64,000 nt of DNA from the NCBI RefSeq assembly GCF_001998865.1, contig NZ_CP019607.1:1612001-1676000 (forward strand). Reading direction: 5' to 3'. Below the pieces are notes generated by a model. It was given only the letters and a program-made list of their open reading frames with translations. It had not been told where the DNA came from and searched no databases. Shown here piece by piece: positions 44,234 to 51,994 of this stretch (position 1 is the first letter of the stretch; every line of letters starts with the position of its first letter). Both the position numbers and the translations under genes were made by a program. The DNA comes from Tessaracoccus flavescens. GTDB lineage: Bacteria; Actinomycetota; Actinomycetes; Propionibacteriales; Propionibacteriaceae.

Positions 44234-44490
44234 CGCCGTCGGTGGCCGCGAGGAGCCGTTGCCGCAGAGTTGGCCAGGCGTTGGTGTCGGTGAGGCCGGG
44301 TGCGACGTCGTCGGCTCGGTGGTCGAGGTTCTCCAGCTTGGGGGCGTGGCGGTGTTCGAGGGCGATGGTTAGGGCGTCGCGGTATCGGTTGACTGCGTCA
44401 GCGAGCCGTACGGTCGGGTCGTGGGCGTGCGCGATGTCGCTGGTGGCGGAGCGGGCGGCGCCGTCGCGGGCTAGGACGGTTTCGAGGATC

Positions 44491-44615
44491 TAGTGGCTCG
44501 GCGGTGAGGTCATTTTACGTTTGCGGTCGATTTTGGTGAGGATTTCCTCTGGTGTCTTGGTCCAGATGAATGGGTGCTCGCGGGTGTTCCAACCGTTGAT
44601 GAAGCCCCGGTGTCG
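44491..44615 (-). mobile_element. IS630-family remnant
   Basis: The minus strand reads FINGWNTREHPFIWTKTPEEILTKIDRKRK and stop at 44490-44492, the typical C-terminus of IS630/Tc1-mariner transposases. It starts at a TA dinucleotide inside the relaxase gene, as these elements do. The rest is missing beyond the IS256 element. Confidence 0.75.
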
Positions 44616-46076
44616 GAGGGTGTCAGATGGTTTGTGTAAGGGGTGGCTCCTGATTAGGAAGCAGACACACTGATGTCCATGATTGATAAGCAGTCTCGTG
44701 ATGAACGGCGCCGTGCTCAGAGGGCGGGCGTGGAGGCGTTGGAGGCCTCTGGAGCGTTGGATGATCTCTATGCCCGTATCGATGTCGGCGAGGTCCAGTT
44801 CGATGGCAGGGATGGCCTGATCCAGCAGTTGATCAAGGCCGGCCTTGAACGCGGACTCCAGGCCGAACTGAGCGAGCACCTCGGATACGACAAGGGCGAT
44901 CCCGATGCGGCGGCGTTCCCGAACTCACGTAACGGCTCCTCAGCCAAGACGGTGGCCACCAGCGTCGGTGACGTGGATCTGGCGATCCCCAGGGACCGTG
45001 ACGGGACCTTCACCCCGATGCTGGTCCCGAAGGGCTCCCGCCGGGTCGGCGGGTTGGATGACATGATCGTGTCCCTTTATGCGGGCGGGATGACGGTTCG
45101 CGATATCGAGCATCATCTGGTCTCCACGGTCGGCACTGAGATCAGCCGGGAGACGATCTCCAAGATCACTGACGAGGTCGCCGATGAGGTCCTGGCCTGG
45201 CAGCAGCGCCCGTTGGACTCGTTCTATCCGGTGATCTACCTCGACGCGATCATGGTGAAGATCCGCGACGGGGCCCATGTCCGGAACAAGGCCGCCCATA
45301 TCGCTGTCGGGGTCGACATGGACGGCATCAAGCACGTGTTGGGGATCTGGATCCAGGCCACCGAGGGTGCCCGTTTCTGGGCCGGGGTCTGCGCGCAGCT
45401 CGCGAACCGGGGCGTCAAGGACGTGCTGATCGTGTGTGTCGATGGGCTCAGCGGGTTCCCCGAAGCGGTCGAGGCCACCTGGCCCGAATCGACGGTCCAG
45501 ACCTGCGTGGTCCACCTGATCCGCGCGGCGATGCGGTTCGTGTCCTACAAGGACCGCAAGGCCATGGCGGCGGCGTTGAAGCCGATCTACCAGGCCGTCG
45601 ACGCGGACGCCGCCAGAGCCGCTCTGGACGCGTTCGCGGCCTCGGAGCTTGGGAAGGCGAATCCCCACTCGATCCGCGTGTTCGAGGATGCCTGGACGAA
45701 GTTCGTGCCGTTCCTGGCGTTCCCGCCGATGCTGCGTCGCGTGATCTACACCACCAACGCGATCGAGTCGTTGAACTACCAACTGCGCAAGGTCACCAAG
45801 AACCGGGGCCACTTCCCCTCCGACGATGCCGCGGTCAAACTCCTCTGGCTGGCGATCTGCAACATCGAGGACAAGAGGGCACGTGACCGGGCCAAGGAAC
45901 GCGGCCGAGGCCGAGGCGAGAAACGCGTCGCCGAGGGACGCCTCGTCGAAGGACAAATCACCACGAACTGGAAACAGGCCCTGGCCCAACTCGCCATCGC
46001 TTACCCCGACCGCATCAACCCCTACCTCTAAACCACCCCCGGAGACCACCACTTACACAAACAACTTGACAAGCTC
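44616..46076. mobile_element. IS256-family insertion sequence
   Basis: A 1461-bp element with imperfect terminal repeats: GAGGGTGTCAGATGGTTTGT on the left, and on the complement of the right end GAGCTTGTCAAGTTGTTTGT. The flanks are CGGTGTCG (44608-44615) and CGGTGTCA (46077-46084), an 8-bp duplication with one change. The DNA beyond the right flank does not continue the IS630 gene, so the surroundings were rearranged before or after. Confidence 0.8.
44673..46031 (+). CDS. IS256-family (mutator-type) transposase
   Basis: A 452-residue transposase. Family landmarks: LSEHLGYDKGD, SRNGSSAKTV, catalytic Asp in VIYLDAIMVKIRDG, Asp in VCVDGLSGFPEAV, CVVHLIRAAMRFVSYKDRK, and Glu in YTTNAIESLNYQLRKVTKNRGHFP. 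Length and order are standard. Intact. Confidence 0.95.
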   Translation: MSMIDKQSRDERRRAQRAGVEALEASGALDDLYARIDVGEVQFDGRDGLIQQLIKAGLERGLQAELSEHLGYDKGDPDAAAFPNSRNGSSAKTVATSVGDVDLAIPRDRDGTFTPMLVPKGSRRVGGLDDMIVSLYAGGMTVRDIEHHLVSTVGTEISRETISKITDEVADEVLAWQQRPLDSFYPVIYLDAIMVKIRDGAHVRNKAAHIAVGVDMDGIKHVLGIWIQATEGARFWAGVCAQLANRGVKDVLIVCVDGLSGFPEAVEATWPESTVQTCVVHLIRAAMRFVSYKDRKAMAAALKPIYQAVDADAARAALDAFAASELGKANPHSIRVFEDAWTKFVPFLAFPPMLRRVIYTTNAIESLNYQLRKVTKNRGHFPSDDAAVKLLWLAICNIEDKRARDRAKERGRGRGEKRVAEGRLVEGQITTNWKQALAQLAIAYPDRINPYL

Positions 46077-46116
46077 CGGTGTCAACGCCGGGCCAAAACT
46101 GACCCCCCTGTGCTGA

Positions 46117-46576
46117 TTGAAAATTGACCCTGTCCCGCACCGACGTCGTAGGCATCTTCCCCGACCGCGACGCCATCCTCCGCCTCGTCGGCGCCGTCCT
46201 CGCCGAACAACACGACGAATGGGCCGAAGGCCGCCGCTACCTCGCCCTCGACGTCCTCACCCGAGCCCGCACCAAGACCCCCGCCGACCCGCAGGCCGCC
46301 GCCACGGCCCTGCCCGAACTGGAGCCCGCAGCATGACCCGACTCACCGACATCTACGGACCCGGCCACTCCCAGGCCGCCCTCGCCGCCGGCCACGAAAC
46401 CGGCTGGTGGGACGAACACGGCGTCCCCGCCCCCTGGCCCGAGGACCTCCTCGATCCCAACAACGGCTGGCGCCCAGGCACCGGCCTGCCCGTCACCCTC
46501 GAACCCGGCCAACCACCCTTCTGACCGCCCCAAACGAAGGATCAGCCGTTACACCACCTCCAGGGACTTGACCGAC
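46117..46576 (+). mobile_element. Remnant of a second IS256-type element
   Basis: Begins with DNA reading [45 protein letters not shown] (stop 46334-46336), the usual C-terminus of another actinobacterial IS256 transposase type. It ends with GGATCAGCCGTTACACCACC and the following CTCCAGGGACTTGACC, which looks like the right terminal repeat. Just left of it (46085-46135) are repeats AAAACTGACCCCC and AAAATTGACCC, reminiscent of IS21 ends. The N-terminal part and left end are lost. Confidence 0.65.
46333..46524 (+). CDS. Small protein coupled to the IS256 remnant
   Basis: A 63-residue protein ([20 protein letters not shown]...[30 protein letters not shown]). Its ATG overlaps the transposase-remnant stop by 4 bp (ATGA). 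It is acidic and rich in Pro, Gly and Trp and has no known motif. It is probably an accessory frame of that element. Confidence 0.5.
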   Translation: MTRLTDIYGPGHSQAALAAGHETGWWDEHGVPAPWPEDLLDPNNGWRPGTGLPVTLEPGQPPF

Positions 46577-47320
46577 CTGGCGGAGTTCCGCGTGGACTTC
46601 CGAGCCGAGGGCAGCTTCGGGGTGCAGCATCCCGACGTCCGTCGTCGCGCGATGGCCGGGTAGAACGGCTCCATCACCCACATTGACTTCTAGGTCAACC
46701 GCCTCATGGAGGTGCTGAGCGATCTCGGACTCCGCGAGAACACGGCGGTGCTCTTCGTCTCCGACCACGGCGACATGATGGGCGACCCCCATTTCTACCG
46801 CAGGACGGTCGGGTACGAGGGCAGCGCCCGCGTGCCGTTCCTCGTCCGCCTGCCCGGGGGCCGAGCGGTTCGTCCGAGGGTGGATGAGGTGGTCGAGTTA
46901 CGAGACATCATGCCCACGGTCCTCGACATCGCTGGGGTGCCCATCCCTGCAGGCGTTGACGGCGTCAGCGTGCTGCCGCTGATGCAGGACGCAGAAGTGA
47001 CGTGGCGCTCGGAAATCCACGGTGAACACGTCGCGGAGGTCTTAAGCAACCAGTCGATGCATTGGGTCACAGACGGCAGGAGGAAGTTCATCTGGTTCTC
47101 CGGCTCCGGCATGGAGCAGTTCTTCGACCTGGACGGCGATCCCACGGAATCGCGGAACCTGATCCACCAGCCGGACCGGTTCGAAGAGGTCGCGGGCTGG
47201 AGGAACAGGCTCGTGGCGCATCTGGATGGCTGGGAGGAGGGGTTCGTCAGCGACGGCAGACTCGTCGCCGACCGGCCGGTCCAGACCGAGATGTCGTGGG
47301 TCCGGGCACTGCTGGGCTGA
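46577..47320 (+). pseudogene. Sulfatase, truncated and with two in-frame stops
   Basis: Only the C-terminal half is present. It begins at the IS256 remnant's right end (DLAEFRVDFRAEGSFGVQHPDVRRRAMAG), then TAG at 46661-46663, NGSITHIDF, TAG at 46691-46693, and VNRLMEVLSDLGLRENTAVLFVSDHGDMMGD onward. Comparison within the family suggests that the stops replaced a Tyr and a Gln codon. The formylglycine site and N-terminus are gone. The intact stretch (46706-47320) ends QTEMSWVRALLG. A second, complete sulfatase lies at 53842. Confidence 0.85.
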
Positions 47321-47331
47321 GGCGTCGGGGC

Positions 47332-49821
47332 TCAGGCCACAGTCCAGCCGTGCTCCCTCTTGGACGCGAACCTTTCTTCGAGCGATCTGCCTCCCACGGT
47401 GGGGGCGGCACCCTGCCCCCAGGACTCCACGCGGATAGGTTGATCAGGCGTGCCGTATCCCCAAAGCACGACGTCGGCGTCGGGGGTGTCGGTGCCGGAG
47501 CGGAACCGCAGCACGGCGCCGGTTGCCAGTTCCACGTCCCGGAGCTGCTCCATCGAGGCGATCGGACGTTCAACCGAGCCGTCTCCCGCGTGGCTCACCG
47601 ATCCGTCGATGTGGACCTCCCGTGCCTTGCCCGGGTCTGATGCCAACTGCTCCCACAGGTGGATCGCCGCAATCGTGTAGCTGCCGCGCGACGATGTCAC
47701 GCGGACCCGCCAGCGTTGGGCCGTCACGGGCTCGTCGAGTGTGACGATGCGGTGCGCCCCGATGGTGCCCCCCCGTGCCACCTCGCGCCAGCCGTCCCCC
47801 TCATCGCACTCCACGATGAACAGGCGCACCGTCTGTCCTGCCCCGAGGATCTCCTCGCTCAGCCCGACGCGGCTGATCTGTCTGGGCTCGCCGAGGTCGA
47901 GTTCGATCCAGGGGTGCTCGTCGGCCGTGAAGGAGTGGCCTTTCCTGAGGTTGCCGTTGGTCATCGTCGCGACCACGGAGCCCTCCACGATGGCGTCGCG
48001 ACCCAACGCGTGGTCCAGCGTGAATGCCTTGCGCCGCTCCGCCGCGAAGCCCTCCACGCTCGCCACCACGTCGGCGGAGAACTGTCCCGAGTCGGTTGGG
48101 GGCACGTTCAACAGCGTCACCGAATTGCGACCGTACGTCTGTTCGTAGTGCCGCAGCAACGTCAGTGGGGCCTTGGGGACGTCGTCGGGGTGCGCGAACC
48201 ACCCGGCAGTGATGCGCATGTCGGACTCCGTCGGCCACCAGTGCAGCCTGTCAGCGCCGCCCGAGCGGGCGGCGTCGACGAGTTGCTGGTCGGATCCGAG
48301 ATCCGCGGAGAAGTGACCCTGCTGGACCGGCGAGATGGCCCCCCCGTCGCCGGCGTCGGTGATCGCGACGCTGGCCCATTCGTCCTGGCGTGCCACCCCG
48401 CTCTCGTTGCCGACCCAGCGGATGTCGCGCCCTCCGACGGCGATGTTGGCGCCCGGCTGGAGTTGGTGGATCATGTCGTAGAACGCGGCGTGGTCGTAGT
48501 GTTCGGTAGCGCCTGTGTTGCCTTGGGCGCCATCGAACCAGACCTCGTGCACAGTGCCGTACTCGGTGAGGATCTCGTAGAGGGTGTTGAGGAAAAGCGC
48601 GCCGTAGTCGGTGGCATGGTACTCGAACGTCTGCAACTCCTGACCGGCCCGGTCGTCGTCGGCCGTGAGCGTGGGGATGGTCCGAGGACTGCGCTGCGAC
48701 CCGTTGCCGAACGTGCCCTGCAACTCCGCGTTGGAGTCGGCGGGGGACAGGTAGAAGCCCACCTTCATGCCGTAGCGATGGGCCGCTTCGACGAACAGGC
48801 GCGCGATGTCGCCGCCACCGGAGGCCCAGGAGCTCGCCTTTACGGAGTGGTCGGTGTATCGGCTCGGCCACAGGCAGAAGCCGTCATGGTGCTTGAGCGT
48901 GATCACTGTGGTGCGGAAGCCCGCGTCGCGCAGCACCCTTACCCAGGCGTCGGGGTCGATGTCGGAGGGGAGGAACCGGCCCGGGTCCTCGGTGCCGTGG
49001 CCCCACTCCTGGTCGTAGAACGTGTTGATGCCGAAGTGGATGAAGGCGGTCAGACCCTCCTGTTGCCAGACGGCCTGCTCGGGTGTCGGTCTCAGCAGTG
49101 ATGCCTTGTGGATGATGGCGGCGGGGGAGTCGCTCGGGCTCACGTTCTGGTAGTTGGCCGGGTGGAGTCCGGCAAGGTCGGCGGCCTCCGTGGCAGTGAG
49201 CTCGGTCTCGACGTCGATGACCGGAGTCGTAGGTTGCCAGCGCCACTCGGAGGACGCGACGGCCACGCGTACACCGTGGACCTCGCCGACGAGCCCTGAA
49301 GCGCCCTCGAAGTCGCTGCCGAAGCTGAACAGCGCCTGATCCGAAACCGGGCCGAACTCCAGGTACCCCATGTCCCGGCCGTCGAGACGGGCCTCCATCT
49401 GCACGGAACCTTCGTCGCTCCGGATCCGCACCGACAGCGTGTGGTGGGTATCGACGCCGAACACGTCCTCGCCGCCGGGCCAGCCGTGCCATTCGCCGCG
49501 GGCCCAGAGCATCAGGTTCAGGTGATGCACACCCAGCGTCACTCCGGAGCTTGTGATCAGGACCGCAGGGCTGACCGTCGGCTGGTCAAGTGCGAAGCGC
49601 AGTTCAACGGTCGAACCCTCGGGCTGCGCAGCGGCAGGCTCAAAAAGCAGACCCCCGTCGCCGGCCAGCCTCACGCCGGACACGGACTGCTCCTCGGCTC
49701 CGGTGATGGGGCGCAGCGTGCCCCGCATCACCTCCCCGGCCTGGGTGGTGTATTGCTTGCCCTTCACCAGCGAACCGGCGAACTCCACCTGCAACAGGTC
49801 CGGCTGTTCCCATCTTTCCAT
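47332..49821 (-). CDS. Alpha-L-fucosidase, GH29
   Basis: An 829-residue enzyme. Residues about 1-190 form a beta-sandwich (lectin/LamG-like). The GH29 barrel covers about 230-610, with GLTAFIHFGINTFYDQEWGHGTEDP, VITLKHHDGFCLWPS, GMKVGFYLSPAD and the nucleophile Asp in HEVWFDGAQG. Residues about 610-745 resemble a discoidin domain (HPWIELDLGEPRQISRVGLSEEI). A shorter beta-rich tail follows. No signal peptide is present, so it should act in the cytoplasm on imported fucosylated glycans. It is divergent from the ABC importer. Confidence 0.9.
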   Translation of the reverse strand: MERWEQPDLLQVEFAGSLVKGKQYTTQAGEVMRGTLRPITGAEEQSVSGVRLAGDGGLLFEPAAAQPEGSTVELRFALDQPTVSPAVLITSSGVTLGVHHLNLMLWARGEWHGWPGGEDVFGVDTHHTLSVRIRSDEGSVQMEARLDGRDMGYLEFGPVSDQALFSFGSDFEGASGLVGEVHGVRVAVASSEWRWQPTTPVIDVETELTATEAADLAGLHPANYQNVSPSDSPAAIIHKASLLRPTPEQAVWQQEGLTAFIHFGINTFYDQEWGHGTEDPGRFLPSDIDPDAWVRVLRDAGFRTTVITLKHHDGFCLWPSRYTDHSVKASSWASGGGDIARLFVEAAHRYGMKVGFYLSPADSNAELQGTFGNGSQRSPRTIPTLTADDDRAGQELQTFEYHATDYGALFLNTLYEILTEYGTVHEVWFDGAQGNTGATEHYDHAAFYDMIHQLQPGANIAVGGRDIRWVGNESGVARQDEWASVAITDAGDGGAISPVQQGHFSADLGSDQQLVDAARSGGADRLHWWPTESDMRITAGWFAHPDDVPKAPLTLLRHYEQTYGRNSVTLLNVPPTDSGQFSADVVASVEGFAAERRKAFTLDHALGRDAIVEGSVVATMTNGNLRKGHSFTADEHPWIELDLGEPRQISRVGLSEEILGAGQTVRLFIVECDEGDGWREVARGGTIGAHRIVTLDEPVTAQRWRVRVTSSRGSYTIAAIHLWEQLASDPGKAREVHIDGSVSHAGDGSVERPIASMEQLRDVELATGAVLRFRSGTDTPDADVVLWGYGTPDQPIRVESWGQGAAPTVGGRSLEERFASKREHGWTVA

Positions 49822-49869
49822 CTCGGCTCTTTCGGTTTTGGGGCTTCCTCGGCCTCATTTGTAGCGACT

Positions 49870-49916
49870 ATAGTGGGCCGTGGCGAGACGTCACACCACT
49901 TGTGTTAGCGTTAGCA
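49870..49916 (+). promoter_or_regulatory. Promoter and LacI-type operator between GH29 and the importer
   Basis: TATAGT at 49870-49875 is a candidate -10 element for the rightward operon. TGTTAGCGTTAGCA at 49903-49916 fits the TGnTAnCGnTAnCA palindrome bound by LacI-family repressors. It lies just downstream of the expected transcript start and could also affect the divergent GH29 gene. No LacI-family gene is visible within the window. Confidence 0.5.
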
Positions 49917-50017
49917 CCCTTGGCCGCAGGCCTCGCCGGGACGACCGAAGTTGTGAGTCCCGAAGAACGATCGATGACGGTGGGTCAAGGACCAGCCCCG
50001 CCGGGAGAGGAGTCGAG

Positions 50018-50935
50018 TTGGCCGCCAAGAGCCGAACGGCAAACCGCATCACCGAGACCAGAGGGGACAAGCGCCTCAACATCACGCTTCTGGTAGTCCT
50101 CGGGGCATTCTCGGTGTCAGTGTTGTACCCGCTGATCTACGTCATGAGCGCGTCCCTGTCGGAGACGTCGGCGGTCACCTCTGGCGAGGTCTGGCTGTTC
50201 CCAATCGGATTCTCGACGAACGCGTACACGGCGGTCTTCGAGTCGCCGCTGCTGTTTCGTAGCATCCTGAACTCGTTGTTTTACGCCGGGATGGTGATCG
50301 CCATCGGCACGTTCGCGACGATGGCGGGGGGCTACGCGCTGTCGCGGCGCGACCTGCCTGGCAGGAACCTCCTCACGTTCGCGTTCATGATCACCATGCT
50401 GTTCAGCGGCGGCATGATTCCCACCTACTTGGTCGTGCGCGATCTCGGGCTGCTCAACACCGTGTGGTCCATGATCCTTCCGGGCGCGGTCAGCGTGTGG
50501 CAGTTGATCATCTCGCGTGCGTTCTTCTCCCAGACCATCCCGCATGAGCTCTTGGAGAGCGCCAAGATGGACGGCGCCTCCGACTTCACGTTCTTCTTCA
50601 AGGTCGTGTTGCCGCTCTCGGTGCCAGTCATTGCCGTCAACATGCTGCTCTACGGCGTCACCACCTGGAACGCCTTCTTTAACGGCCTGATCTACTTGAC
50701 CGACGAGGAGTTGTACCCGCTGCAGCTGGCCATGCGAAACATCCTCGTCCAGAACACCTTCGACCCGGCGAAGATGGCGGGCGTGGACCCGACGAAGATC
50801 GCCGAGATGCAGGCCATCGCCGGCAAGCTCAAGTACGCGCTGATCGTGATCGCGTCGATCCCGCCGCTGTTGGCATACCCGTTCGTCCAGAAGCACTTCG
50901 TCAAGGGCATGATGATCGGCTCGGTGAAGGGATGA
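50018..50935 (+). CDS. Carbohydrate ABC transporter permease (LplC/YtcP type)
   Basis: A 305-residue inner-membrane protein. The TTG at 50018 is chosen because GGAGAGGAG lies 5 bases upstream; the longer frame from 49880 reads unlike the family. Six transmembrane segments are expected; the ATPase-docking EAA loop is HELLESAKMDGASDFTFFFKVVLPLS. Family-typical MLFSGGMIPTYLVVRDLGLLNTVWSMILPGA and WNAFFNGLIYL are present. The stop overlaps the next permease start. No ATPase gene is nearby; CUT1 importers of this type often share one. Confidence 0.9.
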   Translation: MAAKSRTANRITETRGDKRLNITLLVVLGAFSVSVLYPLIYVMSASLSETSAVTSGEVWLFPIGFSTNAYTAVFESPLLFRSILNSLFYAGMVIAIGTFATMAGGYALSRRDLPGRNLLTFAFMITMLFSGGMIPTYLVVRDLGLLNTVWSMILPGAVSVWQLIISRAFFSQTIPHELLESAKMDGASDFTFFFKVVLPLSVPVIAVNMLLYGVTTWNAFFNGLIYLTDEELYPLQLAMRNILVQNTFDPAKMAGVDPTKIAEMQAIAGKLKYALIVIASIPPLLAYPFVQKHFVKGMMIGSVKG

Positions 50936-51939
50936 CCCAGATGTTAAACACCAACGACGGCACCGCATCCACGGACAGCGCGCACAAGGGAGGAGCCGCC
51001 TCCGAGAGCACCATCCGGAGCAACAGGCCGGTTCCCCTCCTGAAGCGGATGGCCAGAAGCTGGCAGCTGTACGTCCTGTTGTTGCCGAGCCTGATCTGGC
51101 TCGTCGTGTTTGCCTACCTGCCGATGTACGGCCTGCAGATCGCCTTCAGGGAGTTCAACCCCATGCAGGGCATCATCGACAGCCCATGGGTGGGCCTTGC
51201 CCAGTTCGAGAGGTTCTTCGAGTCCAACAACTTCGTGCCGCTGTTGTGGAACACGATCGCGCTGGCGCTCTACGAACTGATCGCGGGATTCCCGATTCCG
51301 ATCGTCCTGGCACTCGCACTGAACGCCCTTCGCCAGAAGTACCTCAGCCGTTCAGTGCAGCTGATCACCTATGCACCGAACTTCCTGTCCGTGGTCGTCG
51401 TGGTCGGCATCCTCATGATGATCCTGGACCCCCAGATCGGCGTGGTGCACCAAGTGCTCGGCGCGCTCGGAATCGATGCGCCGCAGTTCCTCACGGATCC
51501 GGGATGGTTCCGCCACGTCTTCGTCTGGTCCGGCATCTGGCAGACCGCCGGGTTCTCCGCCATCATGTACCTCGCCGCTCTCAGTTCCGTACCCCCGGAA
51601 CTCCACGAGGCTGCCAAGGTCGACGGCGCGTCCCTGTTCCGCCGCATGGTCCACATCGACCTGCCCTCGATCATGCCCATCGCCGTGATCCTCCTGATCC
51701 TCAGCGTCGGCAACATTCTCAACACCGGTTTCGAGAAGGTCCTGCTCCTGCAGAACCCCCTGAACCTCACCGTGTCGCAGGTGATCGACACCTACGTCTA
51801 CGAGGTGGGCCTGAAGTCACCCATACCCCAGTTCAGTTATGCCACGGCGATCGGGCTGTTCAAGTCAATCGTCGGCCTCATCCTGCTGTTGGCGGTCAAC
51901 TTCTTCGCCAACAAGACCACCAAGAGCGGTCTCTTCTGA
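50932..51939 (+). CDS. Carbohydrate ABC transporter permease (LplB/YteP type)
   Basis: A 335-residue permease with a cytoplasmic N-terminus of about 40 residues and six membrane segments. Landmarks: LLLPSLIWLVVFAYLPMYGLQIAFREFNP and the EAA loop PELHEAAKVDGASLFRRMVHIDLPSIMP. It pairs with the preceding permease (4-bp overlap) to form the channel. Members of this group import large oligosaccharides such as oligogalacturonides, which fits the glycan genes around. Confidence 0.92.
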   Translation: MTQMLNTNDGTASTDSAHKGGAASESTIRSNRPVPLLKRMARSWQLYVLLLPSLIWLVVFAYLPMYGLQIAFREFNPMQGIIDSPWVGLAQFERFFESNNFVPLLWNTIALALYELIAGFPIPIVLALALNALRQKYLSRSVQLITYAPNFLSVVVVVGILMMILDPQIGVVHQVLGALGIDAPQFLTDPGWFRHVFVWSGIWQTAGFSAIMYLAALSSVPPELHEAAKVDGASLFRRMVHIDLPSIMPIAVILLILSVGNILNTGFEKVLLLQNPLNLTVSQVIDTYVYEVGLKSPIPQFSYATAIGLFKSIVGLILLLAVNFFANKTTKSGLF

Positions 51940-51994
51940 GTCAGCACACCCAGCCTGCTCCCAAGTCTGTATCCCAACGAAAGGTTTGAAGTCC

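Larger units (their letters stand above)
42384..44490 (-). pseudogene. C-terminal fragment of a MobF (TrwC/TraA-like) relaxase, split by IS481
   Basis: Two pieces, 44490-44229 and 43127-42384, join in frame when the IS481 element and one GCTAGC copy are removed (LLAATDG-ASLLEKLCEVAAG). Features such as ILETVLARDGAARSATSDIAHAHDPTVRLADAVNRYRDAL and ALLATLIPDPTGGPLPWLPRIPASIADDARWGPYL are typical of the C-terminal region of actinobacterial conjugative relaxases. The relaxase and helicase domains are missing, cut at a TA (44491-44492) where IS630 DNA begins. It indicates former plasmid or conjugative-element DNA. Confidence 0.72.
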
